A stretch of DNA of 64,000 bases from Mediannikoviicoccus vaginalis (GTDB lineage Bacteria; Bacillota; Clostridia; Tissierellales; Peptoniphilaceae), in assembly GCF_928097925.1 (NCBI RefSeq), contig NZ_CAKMRI010000001.1, forward strand, positions 434,001 through 498,000, written 5' to 3'. Each line of letters begins with the position of its first letter. Position 1 is the first letter of the stretch. Below the pieces are notes generated by a model. The model was not told the DNA's origin. It ran no database searches and saw only the letters and a program-made list of their open reading frames with translations. Shown here one piece after another: positions 43,186 to 52,628 of this stretch. A program made the position numbers and the translations under genes.

Positions 43186-46065
43186 TTAGTTCTCGTTATC
43201 TTCATTTTGTGGAGGTTGTTCTTGTTTTGGAGGTTGCGTCGGTTTTGTTCCTCCTTGGTTGTTATTATTGTTATTGTTGTTGGTATTGGTATTGTTATTA
43301 TTGTTATTGTTATTGTTATTTCTATTATTGTTGGAATCATCTTTATCGTCTTTATCGTCTTCATCTTCCTTTTCAGGTTCGATAGTCTTAAAGATATTCC
43401 AGTCTCTAGGGTAAATTCCACTTGTACCTGGGTCGTAAGGTATTGGTCTTACTAGTTTTAGTCCCGTACTTGTGAATTGATGAACTTTACAATAACTTGT
43501 TGGTTGTGTACCTTCAACAAATATTTCGTTTTTAACAACTCCTCTATGGTCTGCATAACAAGCCTTGGTAGGTTTTGCATCTCCAATTGTGCAGACTGTC
43601 ATATGAACTATTCCATCTGGTTCAACGAACTTAGAAGGTTCTTTGCCTTCTAATACTTTTTTATTTACTGCTCTCCAAAGTCTTACAGCCTGTCCTCCAT
43701 TTTGTGACAGCTTAAGTTGTTGATTGTCAAATCCAATCCATGATCCAATTGTGTAATGTGTGGAAAATCCTACAAACCAAACATCTTGGTTCTCTTGTGT
43801 TGTACCTGTCTTACCTGCCAGGTCATTGTTAGGATCATAGGCAACATTACCATATGGTACTGTAAGAACATCTTTCATTATATCTGTAATCACATATGCT
43901 AGTTGAGGACTTATAACCTGTCTTCTTTCGCTTGGATCTTCTAATATTACATTGCCCTTTGAATCTTCTATCTTTGTAAATGATAGTGGTTCAATGTATT
44001 GGCCATGGTTTGCAATTGCAGCGTATGCACCTGTTAAGTCTAGGTTTGTAACACCATAAGTCATGGCTCCTAGGGCCATTGCCGATGCATTCTCGTCATT
44101 TATTTGAGGATTTTCGCTGGCTGATACATAGTCATCTTTAGTTGGGTCATTTTTGTTTATAAGCCCAAACTTTTCCCAGTATTCTTTTGACTTGTCTATT
44201 CCCACGTCTTCAACAGTTTTAACTGCTGTAACGTTTATGGAGTCCCTTAGGGATTCTCTAAGTGAAACAAGTCCTTTGTAATATCCATACACGTTCTTAG
44301 GCCATAATTCTCCCTTGTAGTAAGTAGGTGTGTCATCTATTGGCGTTGCAGCTGTATAGCCATTGTCTAGGGCTGGAACATATACTGATACCGGTTTAAT
44401 AGATGAACCAGGTTGTCTTGGTACATCTGTAGCTCTATTTAGTATCATTCTACCCTTTTGATTTCTACCGCCTACAACCGCTTTAATTTGTCCTGTTTTA
44501 TGATCAATTACAACTATTGACCCTTGCGGTTGTGGTATTCCTTCTTTATCAATGCTAAAGTACTCGCTATTGAAGATTAGGTTTCCACTTTCGTCTATTG
44601 TATATAGGTCTGAATTCTTATCTAAAACTTCTTTGGATAATAGTATTCCATTTTCAGTTTGTTGAACTTCGTCTTTTTCTACTACAGCTTTTCCTGATGC
44701 TGATACCATATGGGTTACTAAGTTGTTTTCATCATTAACTGTAAAGTAGTCCTTTGGGTCAAGGAAGTTTCCATACACCCCCATCTTTGCAGACTTGATT
44801 AGCACACTATCATCAGAGTTTGCTTCGTATTCTTGTGGTGTAAGTACAATTGTGTCTTCTCCACTAAATAGATTTTCGTATCTATAGTAAACTACTTTTC
44901 CATTTAAATTTGTAATATTTCCCTGTCTATCTGCTGACCAATTTAAAAATGATGGTCTTCTCTTGCTTCCTGAGTTTTGCAAAACTACTGTTGAGAAGTT
45001 TGTAAATATTTCTTCAATTTGGTTTTGCATTTCCATGTCTATGGCAGAGTAAACTCTAATTCCACCATTGTAGTATTTTGCAATGGCTTCGTCTTTAGTG
45101 TAGTTTAGTTCTGTTTGTAATTTTTCTATAACTTGTTTTGTAATTAAGTCTGAGTAGTATGAAGAAATAACTTGTTTTGTAGAGTTTCTTCCTGGGTTCA
45201 AAGCGGCTGCTATGTCTTCTTGCATAGCTTCGTCATATTCCTCTTGACTTATATAGCCTTGGTCTAGCATGTTTTTTAATGCATGCTTTTGTCTATCCAT
45301 TGCAGAGTCGTTGTACACAACTTTATATACAGTTCCATTAAGTTCGATGTCTCCCTTTACAATGTCGCCTTCAACGACCTTTTCAGGTAAAATTGTTCTA
45401 TACAGCGCATAGTTGGAAGGACTCTTAACTATAGATGCAATTGCTGCACACTCTGCAAGTGTTAAATCATTTACATCTTTTGAAAAATATGTTTTACTTG
45501 CCGCTTGAACTCCATAGGCATTTTGTCCAAGGAATACGGTATTCATATATTTTTCAAGTATGCCCTCTCTTCCCAAAGATTCTGTTAACTGAATTGCAAG
45601 ATAAGCTTCTTTTATCTTTCTTTCTATTCTCTGTTCAGAGTTTAAGTAAATATTTCTAGACAATTGTTGCGCTAGAGTTGAAGCACCTCTTAGGTTTGAC
45701 GATTTTAAATTGTCATAAACGGAGCTCAATATACCCTTTGGGTCAACTCCATTGTGTTCATAAAATCTTTCGTCTTCAATCGCTATAAATGCATTAATCA
45801 AGTTTTTAGGAATTTGATCGTATGTAATCAACTCTCTAAACTCACTTGTTTGAATAGTTTCAATCTTATTTCCCGATGAATCTAAAATTTCTGAAGTTTG
45901 GGAAAGAAGTTCGTCTATTTGGCTTGGTTCTACATGAGGTGTGTTTTCTAATACACCTACTATGGAAACACCTAGGGCTCCACACATTAGAGTAAATACG
46001 ATTAAAAATAATATAACAATTAATTTAATGGTTTTTGCAAAGCCAGACTTTATAGTATCTTTCAT
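43186..46065 (-). CDS. Class A penicillin-binding protein (PBP1A type)
   Basis: This bifunctional enzyme of about 959 residues has an N-terminal membrane helix (about 14-36). The GT51 glycosyltransferase domain carries EDERFYEH near 95 and GASTLAQQLSRN. The transpeptidase domain carries SSIKP near 554, SIN near 608 and KTGTT near 750. The last 65 residues are low complexity: Asp/Glu-rich, then Asn-rich, then Gln/Pro-rich. I chose the ATG at 46065 because GGAGG lies 5 nt upstream; the in-frame ATG at 46077 overlaps that site. Monocistronic. Confidence 0.95.
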   Translation of the reverse strand: MKDTIKSGFAKTIKLIVILFLIVFTLMCGALGVSIVGVLENTPHVEPSQIDELLSQTSEILDSSGNKIETIQTSEFRELITYDQIPKNLINAFIAIEDERFYEHNGVDPKGILSSVYDNLKSSNLRGASTLAQQLSRNIYLNSEQRIERKIKEAYLAIQLTESLGREGILEKYMNTVFLGQNAYGVQAASKTYFSKDVNDLTLAECAAIASIVKSPSNYALYRTILPEKVVEGDIVKGDIELNGTVYKVVYNDSAMDRQKHALKNMLDQGYISQEEYDEAMQEDIAAALNPGRNSTKQVISSYYSDLITKQVIEKLQTELNYTKDEAIAKYYNGGIRVYSAIDMEMQNQIEEIFTNFSTVVLQNSGSKRRPSFLNWSADRQGNITNLNGKVVYYRYENLFSGEDTIVLTPQEYEANSDDSVLIKSAKMGVYGNFLDPKDYFTVNDENNLVTHMVSASGKAVVEKDEVQQTENGILLSKEVLDKNSDLYTIDESGNLIFNSEYFSIDKEGIPQPQGSIVVIDHKTGQIKAVVGGRNQKGRMILNRATDVPRQPGSSIKPVSVYVPALDNGYTAATPIDDTPTYYKGELWPKNVYGYYKGLVSLRESLRDSINVTAVKTVEDVGIDKSKEYWEKFGLINKNDPTKDDYVSASENPQINDENASAMALGAMTYGVTNLDLTGAYAAIANHGQYIEPLSFTKIEDSKGNVILEDPSERRQVISPQLAYVITDIMKDVLTVPYGNVAYDPNNDLAGKTGTTQENQDVWFVGFSTHYTIGSWIGFDNQQLKLSQNGGQAVRLWRAVNKKVLEGKEPSKFVEPDGIVHMTVCTIGDAKPTKACYADHRGVVKNEIFVEGTQPTSYCKVHQFTSTGLKLVRPIPYDPGTSGIYPRDWNIFKTIEPEKEDEDDKDDKDDSNNNRNNNNNNNNNNTNTNNNNNNNNQGGTKPTQPPKQEQPPQNEDNEN
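43259..43335 (-). repeat. AAT/AAC codon repeat encoding an Asn-rich tail
   Basis: About 75 bp of near-continuous AAT and AAC codons (with a few ACT/ACC and one AGA) at the 3' end of the PBP gene. Slippage in units of three would change tail length without breaking the frame. Confidence 0.85.
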
Positions 46066-46092
46066 AGTAACCTCCATCTTTTTATCTACTCT

Positions 46093-46121
46093 ATTATAAC
46101 ATAGTAGTAAGTATTTTTAAA
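46093..46121 (-). promoter_or_regulatory. Promoter of the class A PBP gene
   Basis: TTTAAA (46116-46121), a 17-nt spacer and TATAAT (46093-46098), 28 bp before the start. Confidence 0.62.
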
Positions 46122-46132
46122 TTTATCATGAT

Positions 46133-46161
46133 TTCTCAATTTTAGTACTAACTGATATAAT
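46133..46161 (+). promoter_or_regulatory. Possible promoter of yigZ-nadE-yebC-lgt
   Basis: TTCTCA (46133-46138), a 17-nt spacer and TATAAT (46156-46161), with GGAGATGAG before the ATG at 46194. The -10 is perfect and the -35 weak. Confidence 0.5.
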
Positions 46162-46193
46162 TACTAGTATAGTTAAATTTTGGAGATGAGTTT

Positions 46194-46832
46194 ATGTATA
46201 AATCGGTTTTAAAATCGGAAAGCTGTGAAATAACAATAAAAAAATCTATTTTTATTGCAAATCTTTCGCCTGTTTCTAATGAAGAAGAGGCGGAAAGTTT
46301 TATAAATAAAGTAAAAGAGGCACATCCCCAAGCAAGACACAATTGTTACGCATATATTATCGGCGAAGATAGACTTACACAAAAGTACTCCGATGATGGC
46401 GAGCCACAAGGAACGGCAGGTATGCCAATACTTGATATTTTGAGAAAAAAAGAACTTACCGATGTGGTGGTTGTTGTTACAAGATATTTCGGCGGGATTC
46501 TCCTTGGTGCTTCAGGACTAGTTAGGGCTTACTCTGAAAGCTGTAACGAAGTAACTCAAATTGCAAAGGAGATTATAAAAAAAGAATTCCTAGATATTGC
46601 CATAAAAATTGATTATAATAATTTAGGTAAATTTTTAAATTACTGCGAAGATAAAAAACTTTTAATCCACACAAAAAACTTTTTAGAGATGGTAAATGTA
46701 AATGTGTATGTCCCTAAGGAAGATTATGATTCCTTTAATAGCGATATTATGAATATTACATCTGGAAAGGCCTTAATGGAAGTTTTAGATGAGATTTTAA
46801 TTGATACCATCGGCGACAAGTTGTATTTATAG
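46194..46832 (+). CDS. YigZ/IMPACT family protein
   Basis: The 212-residue protein has an IMPACT domain (about 15-125; ARHNCYAYIIG, DDGEPQGTAGMPIL, VVTRYFGGILLGASGLVRAY) and a C-terminal DUF1949 domain. Its cellular role is not settled; YigZ-like proteins have been linked to translation and proteolysis. It heads a plus-strand unit, 8 bp before nadE. Confidence 0.9.
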   Translation: MYKSVLKSESCEITIKKSIFIANLSPVSNEEEAESFINKVKEAHPQARHNCYAYIIGEDRLTQKYSDDGEPQGTAGMPILDILRKKELTDVVVVVTRYFGGILLGASGLVRAYSESCNEVTQIAKEIIKKEFLDIAIKIDYNNLGKFLNYCEDKKLLIHTKNFLEMVNVNVYVPKEDYDSFNSDIMNITSGKALMEVLDEILIDTIGDKLYL

Positions 46833-46840
46833 GAGGTAAC

Positions 46841-47569
46841 ATGGATTATCGTAAGCTTGAAAGAGATTTATGTGAATGGATAGAAAACTATGTAGCGTCC
46901 ACTGGCTGCAAAGGTGTGGTATATGGTTTAAGTGGCGGTTTGGATTCCTCAGTGGTGGGAGTGCTTTCAAATAAAATTTTTAAAGAAAATGCTTTGGGGC
47001 TTATTATGCCCATAGAAAAAAAAGGCTCAGACTTTGACGACGCCATGAAACTAAAGGAAAAATTTAATCTAAATGTAGTTGTTTTAGACTTAACTAGTGC
47101 ATACAATGAATTAAAAAGCATTTATATTCCAAGTACCAATACTTTAGCTTATTCAAATATAAAGCCTAGACTAAGGATGATGACTTTGTACTATCATGCA
47201 CAGGTAAATAATTTTTTAGTTATCGGCACCACAAACCTATCTGAATTCACAATTGGATACAGTACAAAATACGGCGATTATGGAGTGGACTTCTCCCCTA
47301 TTGCGGACATAACTAAAACGGAAATTTTTGAGTTTGCAAAATACTTAGGTATTCCAAATTCAATTATTGAAAAGAAACCTTCTGCAGGACTTTGGGAAGG
47401 GCAAAGCGATGAAGATGAACTTGGTTTTTCATATGAGGAACTAGATAAGTATATTCTTGAAGGCGTAGGCGAAAAAGAAACTGTTAATAAAATAGAAAGG
47501 CTAATCAAAATAAACAGTCATAAGAAGCATATGCCAGAAATTTTTAAATTAAATAGAGGTGATTATTAA
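46841..47569 (+). CDS. nadE: NH3-dependent NAD+ synthetase
   Basis: A 242-residue N-type ATP pyrophosphatase with the PP-loop YGLSGGLDSSV near residue 30 and GTTNLSEFTIGY, KPSAGLWEGQSDE. It converts deamido-NAD+ to NAD+ using ammonia; no glutaminase domain is fused. A perfect AGGAGG precedes the start. It abuts yebC directly. Confidence 0.95.
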   Translation: MDYRKLERDLCEWIENYVASTGCKGVVYGLSGGLDSSVVGVLSNKIFKENALGLIMPIEKKGSDFDDAMKLKEKFNLNVVVLDLTSAYNELKSIYIPSTNTLAYSNIKPRLRMMTLYYHAQVNNFLVIGTTNLSEFTIGYSTKYGDYGVDFSPIADITKTEIFEFAKYLGIPNSIIEKKPSAGLWEGQSDEDELGFSYEELDKYILEGVGEKETVNKIERLIKINSHKKHMPEIFKLNRGDY

Positions 47570-48310
47570 ATGTCAGGACATAATAAATGGAGTAAAATTA
47601 AAAACAAAAAAGGTAGCGAAGATAAAAGAAGGGGTAAAATCTTTACCAAGCTTACTAGGGAGATAATAGTTGCTGCTAAAGAAGGTGGAGCAGACCCTGA
47701 CTACAATGCCAGCTTAAAGACTGCCATTGAAAAGGCAAAGGCCGAAAACATGCCTAACGACAATATTGAAAGGGCAATAAAAAAGGCATCTGGATCAAGT
47801 GATCAAGATAACTACGAAGAGATTATATATGAAGGTTATGGTCCAAGTGGAGTTGCAGTAATCGTGTCATGTTTAACTGACAATAGAAATCGTACAGCTC
47901 CTGAGGTGCGTCATGCCTTTGATAAGTTTGGTGGAAATCTTGGAACAACAGGCTCTGTGATGTTTACCTTCCAAAGGGTTGGACTTTTACAAATTTTAAA
48001 GGAAAATGTTGATGAAGAAGAGTTAATGATGACTTCAATTGACTCTGGTGCCAGCGACTTTAGAGAAGAAGACGATGTTTTTGAAGTATTAACTGAAGTA
48101 GAAAACTTTTCAAATGTTAGAGATACCCTATCCGACTTAGAATATAAGTTCGAGTTTTGTGACTTAACATATCTTCCAAATACCGAAGTTTCTTTAACTG
48201 AAGAAGAAGATATTAAAAATTTAGTAAAGCTAATTGACACTCTCGAAGACAACGACGATGTTCAAGATGTATATCACAATTGGAATGTGCCTGAAGATTT
48301 AGAGGTGTAA
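47570..48310 (+). CDS. YebC/PmpR (TACO1) family protein
   Basis: A 246-residue protein with the family start MSGHNKWSKIKNKKG, NMPNDNIERAIKKASG and RTAPEVRHAFDKFGGNLG, followed by the acidic middle domain. Long thought to be transcription regulators, YebC proteins have been reported to ease ribosome stalling at difficult proline stretches. Full length; one base before lgt. Confidence 0.95.
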   Translation: MSGHNKWSKIKNKKGSEDKRRGKIFTKLTREIIVAAKEGGADPDYNASLKTAIEKAKAENMPNDNIERAIKKASGSSDQDNYEEIIYEGYGPSGVAVIVSCLTDNRNRTAPEVRHAFDKFGGNLGTTGSVMFTFQRVGLLQILKENVDEEELMMTSIDSGASDFREEDDVFEVLTEVENFSNVRDTLSDLEYKFEFCDLTYLPNTEVSLTEEEDIKNLVKLIDTLEDNDDVQDVYHNWNVPEDLEV

Positions 48311-48311
48311 T

Positions 48312-49058
48312 ATGGAATTTAATATAAATCCTGTAGCCTTTAGCATATTTGGAATAGACATTATGTGGTATGCCATACTCATAACTACGGGAATTATTCT
48401 AGGACTTTACTTTGTAAGTAAACTTGCAGATTATAAAAACCTAGACAAGGAAATGCCCTCTGATTTACTACTATGGGTGCTTGTACCGGCAATACTAGGT
48501 GCAAGACTCTACTATGTAATCTTTAGTTGGGACTATTATAGCAAAAACCCTTCAGAAATAATTATGATTAGAAACGGTGGCCTTGCCATTTATGGAGGAT
48601 TACTTACAGCTTTTCTAATAACATATATCTATTCAAAGAAAAAAAAGATTCCATTCTTAACAATACTAGATATCTTTGCTCCAGGAATCGCTCTTGGACA
48701 AGCCATTGGACGTTGGGGAAACTTTATAAATAAGGAAGCCTACGGAAGAGCTACAGACCTTCCTTGGGCAATTATTATAGATGGACAAAAGGTTCACCCT
48801 ACATTTTTATATGAATCATTAGGTGACTTTGTAATTTTTATAGTTCTCTATAATCTTTGCAAAAAAAATCGTAACAAAGAAGGTACAATCATTTCACTGT
48901 ACTTTATACTCTACGGAATTCTAAGATTTTTTGTAGAGGGACTTCGTACAGACAGTCTATATTTTTTAGGCATGAGAGTTTCTCAATTAGTAAGCCTTGT
49001 GCTTGTGGTTATTGGTGTTGTAATTTGTATTAAGAATAAAAAATTGAATAACAAATAA
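48312..49058 (+). CDS. lgt: Prolipoprotein diacylglyceryl transferase
   Basis: A 248-residue membrane enzyme with seven helices and the Lgt signature GRWGNFINKEAYGR near 138, plus HPTFLYES and RFFVEGLRTDS. It transfers diacylglycerol to the lipobox cysteine of prolipoproteins; a predicted substrate is encoded next door at 49094. Last gene of the plus-strand unit. Confidence 0.96.
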   Translation: MEFNINPVAFSIFGIDIMWYAILITTGIILGLYFVSKLADYKNLDKEMPSDLLLWVLVPAILGARLYYVIFSWDYYSKNPSEIIMIRNGGLAIYGGLLTAFLITYIYSKKKKIPFLTILDIFAPGIALGQAIGRWGNFINKEAYGRATDLPWAIIIDGQKVHPTFLYESLGDFVIFIVLYNLCKKNRNKEGTIISLYFILYGILRFFVEGLRTDSLYFLGMRVSQLVSLVLVVIGVVICIKNKKLNNK

Positions 49059-49061
49059 TAA

Positions 49062-49091
49062 AAGGACTTTGTATTTCGACAAAGTCCCTTA
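49062..49091. terminator. Bidirectional terminator between lgt and the lipoprotein gene
   Basis: GGACTTTGT (49064-49072) and ACAAAGTCC (49079-49087) form a 9-bp stem with a 6-nt loop. T-rich tracts follow on both strands, serving lgt (+) and the eight-gene minus-strand unit that ends with the lipoprotein gene. Confidence 0.85.
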
Positions 49092-49093
49092 TT

Positions 49094-50548
49094 TTATTCT
49101 GTTTTAATTAATTTTGTGCCCGTTCCATTAATAAAGTATCCCTTCCAAAGGTCTGCGTTACTTCCCACAGGCCAATCTATTTTTATTAGTCTCTTATTGT
49201 AGTCTTTTGGAAGATCTAATTTCATAATAGGTTCATTAGATGTAATATTATAAAATATTAAATTTTCCTCTGTTAAGACCACATAGAAATTCTTTTCCGG
49301 TGAATAGGATATATCTATAAGACCTGGGAATTGTTTCTTTAAATCGTCCCATTTCTTTTCTAAAGCCGGTTCTTTCACAATATTATTATCCTTAGGCAAG
49401 TTTAAATCTATATCCTTGTAGGTAGATTCACCATTACCCCCTGTAACTAAACTGGTTTTAAATTGCCAAGATCCATTTTTTCTAACCAGTCCAAGATTAA
49501 AGTAGTCTGTCATAATCCTAATTGAATTTTGGAGCTTCGACTTTTCTTTTTCCTTATTAATTATCTCTTTAATCAGTTTCACACCTTCAGCTCCTGCAAT
49601 GTCTTCTATGTCCAATGGCGGATCCTCATTAAATGAATTTATATGTCTAATCCTATAATCAATTTGGTTTTCATTAACAGGATTTCTTAAAATTATACTG
49701 TAAAAGTTGCTGGACATGTAGGTCAGTTCAAAAGGCCTTGATGATTTATAGATTTCATATAGATAAACACCTTCATCCTTTGATCCAATTTCTGTAAGGT
49801 CAAGCCTTCCAGAGTACTTTCCATTCTCCCAATCTTCAGTATAGTTCACCGTGTTAAATGTATTTTTTCTAACTAAAAATATATCGTCCATTTCATAGGC
49901 ATACTTGGATTTTAAATTGCCTTCTGAGTTATTGTAATAAAGGTAGTAAGTCTTATATGATGTATCGAAGTGTCCATCAATTTCCCTTTGTAGTTTTAAT
50001 GATACTGTGGCTGCAACGATTCCATTATACGCTTCCCTAGTAGGAATTTGTCCATTTTCATACTTCTTTACAATGTCGTTAGAAACTTTATCGGATGTCT
50101 TTGTTAAAAAATATGTGAATTGATTGGATTCCAAAAATATTCTATCGTCGTCAAGCTTTACAATCTCTTGATAAAATCCATCTGTATCTGAAACTACAAC
50201 AACCTGTAACAACTCTTCGTCAGTTATACTCTTAGGGTCAATATTGGTTTGGTTTTTAAAGTATGAGTCCCTACTAACAAGTTTTGATTCAAACTGTGGA
50301 TTTATAGAAAATCTATTTCCAAACTCAAATATTTCATTGGATATATATAGGTTTGTTATCTCTATATAGGATATGTCCGCGTTATTTATTTTTTTTGACT
50401 CTTCAACTTCCCAAGTTCCCTCTAGCATCAGGTCATTTACTTCAGGTGCAACTATGGCGGAATTTGCGTCATACTCTTCCAGTTTTACACATGATGTGAG
50501 AGTTAGTAAGAAGATAATTAAAATATAGAATCTCTTTGTCTTTATCAT
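49094..50548 (-). CDS. Predicted lipoprotein linked to a two-component system
   Basis: A 484-residue protein with a basic, hydrophobic signal and lipobox LTSC (lipidated Cys at residue 20), so it should be anchored on the outer membrane face. The mature part looks soluble, with many beta-like segments, and I recognise no domain. The ATG overlaps the histidine kinase stop (ATGA). Being coupled to the kinase suggests that it serves or is controlled by that system, for example as a ligand-binding or signal-modifying partner. This is inference only. Confidence 0.75.
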   Translation of the reverse strand: MIKTKRFYILIIFLLTLTSCVKLEEYDANSAIVAPEVNDLMLEGTWEVEESKKINNADISYIEITNLYISNEIFEFGNRFSINPQFESKLVSRDSYFKNQTNIDPKSITDEELLQVVVVSDTDGFYQEIVKLDDDRIFLESNQFTYFLTKTSDKVSNDIVKKYENGQIPTREAYNGIVAATVSLKLQREIDGHFDTSYKTYYLYYNNSEGNLKSKYAYEMDDIFLVRKNTFNTVNYTEDWENGKYSGRLDLTEIGSKDEGVYLYEIYKSSRPFELTYMSSNFYSIILRNPVNENQIDYRIRHINSFNEDPPLDIEDIAGAEGVKLIKEIINKEKEKSKLQNSIRIMTDYFNLGLVRKNGSWQFKTSLVTGGNGESTYKDIDLNLPKDNNIVKEPALEKKWDDLKKQFPGLIDISYSPEKNFYVVLTEENLIFYNITSNEPIMKLDLPKDYNKRLIKIDWPVGSNADLWKGYFINGTGTKLIKTE

Positions 50549-51945
50549 TCTTCCACCCCTTTAGGAATTGCAATCTTAATCGTTGTTCCTTCGCCAAGCT
50601 TTGATGAAATCATCATTTCACCTTTATGAAGTTTTACAATCTCTTCACATATGGACAGTCCAAGACCTGTGTGGGAGTTACTATTCTTACCCTTGTAGAA
50701 CTTACCTGTAATAAGGGATATCTCTTCATGGTCAATCCCCACTCCTGTGTCGATTACTTCAAACAAAATATTTTTTTCATCTTCAGAGATATTTAGTATT
50801 ACTACTCCACCAGATTCAGTAAATTTTAAAGCATTGTCCAATAGATTTATTAAAACCTGTCTTATTCTGTTTGGATCTATCATGCCCATTATATGATTTG
50901 GATCAAAGTTTATAATTAAATCTATCCCCAGGGACTTTGCTCTCGGTGTCAGTTGCCTTTTTATTTCAAGACAAAGTTCTGTAAAGTCCGTCATTTGCTT
51001 TTCTAGTTTAATTCTATTTGAGGTAAATCTTGAAAAATCCAATAACTCTTCAACCATTCGCGCAAGTCTGCTACTTTCATTTTCAATTATTTCAAGTCCC
51101 TCTGTTACAAGTTCTGTGTCCGTAGGGTCCACAAGCAGCGTCATGGCCCAACCACTTATTGACGTTAGTGGCGTTCGAAGTTCATGTGATACGGAAGAAA
51201 TAAAATCATTTTTTAATTTTTCCTTCTCTTTAATATTGTCGGTCATATAGTTTAGAGTATTTGCAAGTGCATCAAGCTCTTTGAATTTTGAACCTTCAAC
51301 AACCGTATTAAACTGTCCCTCCGCAAGTTTTTCCGCAGACTTTGTAAGTTTATAAATTGGCCTAGTCAAGTTGTTGGCAACTAGTAGTGATAATCCCGCT
51401 GTAGATATTAACACCAATAGACCAAATGCCAGAAAAATAAAAACACGATTATTTATCTTTGCATTAACCGGCTCCAGGGAAGTTAAAAATCTTATTACAC
51501 CAATTTGCCCTTCCTTCGTTTTAATCGGCACCGAAACTCCCATGACCGTGTCATTTGAGTATGGCATTTTTCCAATGTACTGCCCCATGCCGCCTTCAAC
51601 AGCCTTGTCGATGTCGATGTAACTCTTTAGTGACTTCCCAACCATATTAGTGCCAAGGCTGTCATATATAACAGTCTTTGAATTATTTAGTATTTGAACT
51701 TGTGGATTTAAAGATCTAAAATATCTATCCGCATCATCAATTATTAAATTTTCAATATTACCTTCGATTAAGTTAGACTTGTACTTATCCAGTGTATATA
51801 GTATCTCATTCTTTAAATTATCGTTAATTACAGAGTAGTAGTAATATCTCACAAAATAAATCGAAAAGATTTCAAAAACTATTACCGTAATTAAAATAAT
51901 AAGAACGAATGAAGAAACTATTCTCCTTTTAATCGTAGCTTTCAA
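50545..51945 (-). CDS. Sensor histidine kinase (TTG start)
   Basis: A 466-residue membrane kinase: helix 1 (about 9-30), an extracellular sensor domain of about 130 residues, helix 2 (about 160-185), HAMP, HisKA with SHELRTPLTS near 253 and HATPase with NLLDNALKF, DTGVGI and GLGLSICEEIV. The order and OmpR-type partner resemble WalK/PhoR-like kinases, but there is no PAS domain. The start is TTG at 51945, with AAGGA 6-7 nt upstream and 2 bp after the response regulator stop. Confidence 0.93.
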   Translation of the reverse strand: MKATIKRRIVSSFVLIILITVIVFEIFSIYFVRYYYYSVINDNLKNEILYTLDKYKSNLIEGNIENLIIDDADRYFRSLNPQVQILNNSKTVIYDSLGTNMVGKSLKSYIDIDKAVEGGMGQYIGKMPYSNDTVMGVSVPIKTKEGQIGVIRFLTSLEPVNAKINNRVFIFLAFGLLVLISTAGLSLLVANNLTRPIYKLTKSAEKLAEGQFNTVVEGSKFKELDALANTLNYMTDNIKEKEKLKNDFISSVSHELRTPLTSISGWAMTLLVDPTDTELVTEGLEIIENESSRLARMVEELLDFSRFTSNRIKLEKQMTDFTELCLEIKRQLTPRAKSLGIDLIINFDPNHIMGMIDPNRIRQVLINLLDNALKFTESGGVVILNISEDEKNILFEVIDTGVGIDHEEISLITGKFYKGKNSNSHTGLGLSICEEIVKLHKGEMMISSKLGEGTTIKIAIPKGVEE

Positions 51946-51947
51946 AA

Positions 51948-52628
51948 CTAATCCTTCTTCCAACGATATCCTGTGCCCCAAACAGTTTCAAGGTATTCGG
52001 GCTTTCCAGGATTATCTTCTATTTTTGATCTAAGCCTTCTAATATTTACATCTACTATTTTTGTTTCTCCAATATAGTCTGAACCCCAGTTCTTATCCAG
52101 AAGTTCCGACCTAGAAAAAGCACGTCCAGGATTTTCTATAAATAGTGTAATTATGGACAGCTCTGTAGGTGTTAAGTCTATAAATTCTCCATTTTTCTTC
52201 AGTGTCTTTGCATTTAAATCTAATTCAAAAGGTCCTCTTGTTATAATTGAAGTGTCGGAGTCTTTTAATCTTCTAATTAGTGACTTTATTCTTAAAATCA
52301 ATTCCTTCGGGTTAAATGGCTTTGCCAAGTAGTCGTCAGCTCCCTTTTCAAGGCCAAATATTTTATCATCCTCTTGAGTCTTTGCAGTGAGCATTATGAT
52401 TCCTGTGTTTGGAATACTCTTTCTTAAAATGCTACACACTTCATAACCGTCAATGCCTGGAAGCATAATGTCTAGAATAACCACCGTTGGGTTTTCCCTT
52501 TCAGCTATTTCTACTCCCTTTTCTCCAGTTTCCGCCTCTAATACTTCAAAGCCTTCTCTTTCTAGGTTGATCCTTGTAAATTTTCTAATATTTTCTTCAT
52601 CTTCAACCAGTAAAATTTTCTCGTTCAA
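51948..52628 (-). CDS. OmpR/PhoB-family response regulator (TTG start)
   Basis: A 226-residue regulator with a receiver domain (LLVEDEENIR; phosphoacceptor Asp near 52 in VVILDIMLPG) and a winged-helix DNA-binding domain (about 128-225, VDVNIRRLRSKIED). The start codon is TTG at 52628, overlapping the addA stop (TTGA), with GGGAGG five bases upstream. It is co-transcribed with the kinase and lipoprotein. Confidence 0.94.
   Translation of the reverse strand: MNEKILLVEDEENIRKFTRINLEREGFEVLEAETGEKGVEIAERENPTVVILDIMLPGIDGYEVCSILRKSIPNTGIIMLTAKTQEDDKIFGLEKGADDYLAKPFNPKELILRIKSLIRRLKDSDTSIITRGPFELDLNAKTLKKNGEFIDLTPTELSIITLFIENPGRAFSRSELLDKNWGSDYIGETKIVDVNIRRLRSKIEDNPGKPEYLETVWGTGYRWKKD

Noticed and set aside
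43259-43335. Tandem repeat considered as a CRISPR or non-coding minisatellite
   Set aside because: The repeat is in frame within the PBP and lacks spacers; it encodes an Asn-rich tail.
43134-43421. Open frame of 95 codons rich in Thr/Ile at the 3' end of the class A PBP gene
   Set aside because: It is the shifted frame of the AAT/AAC repeat and of the hairpin region; no ribosome site, and it lies over a well-supported gene.
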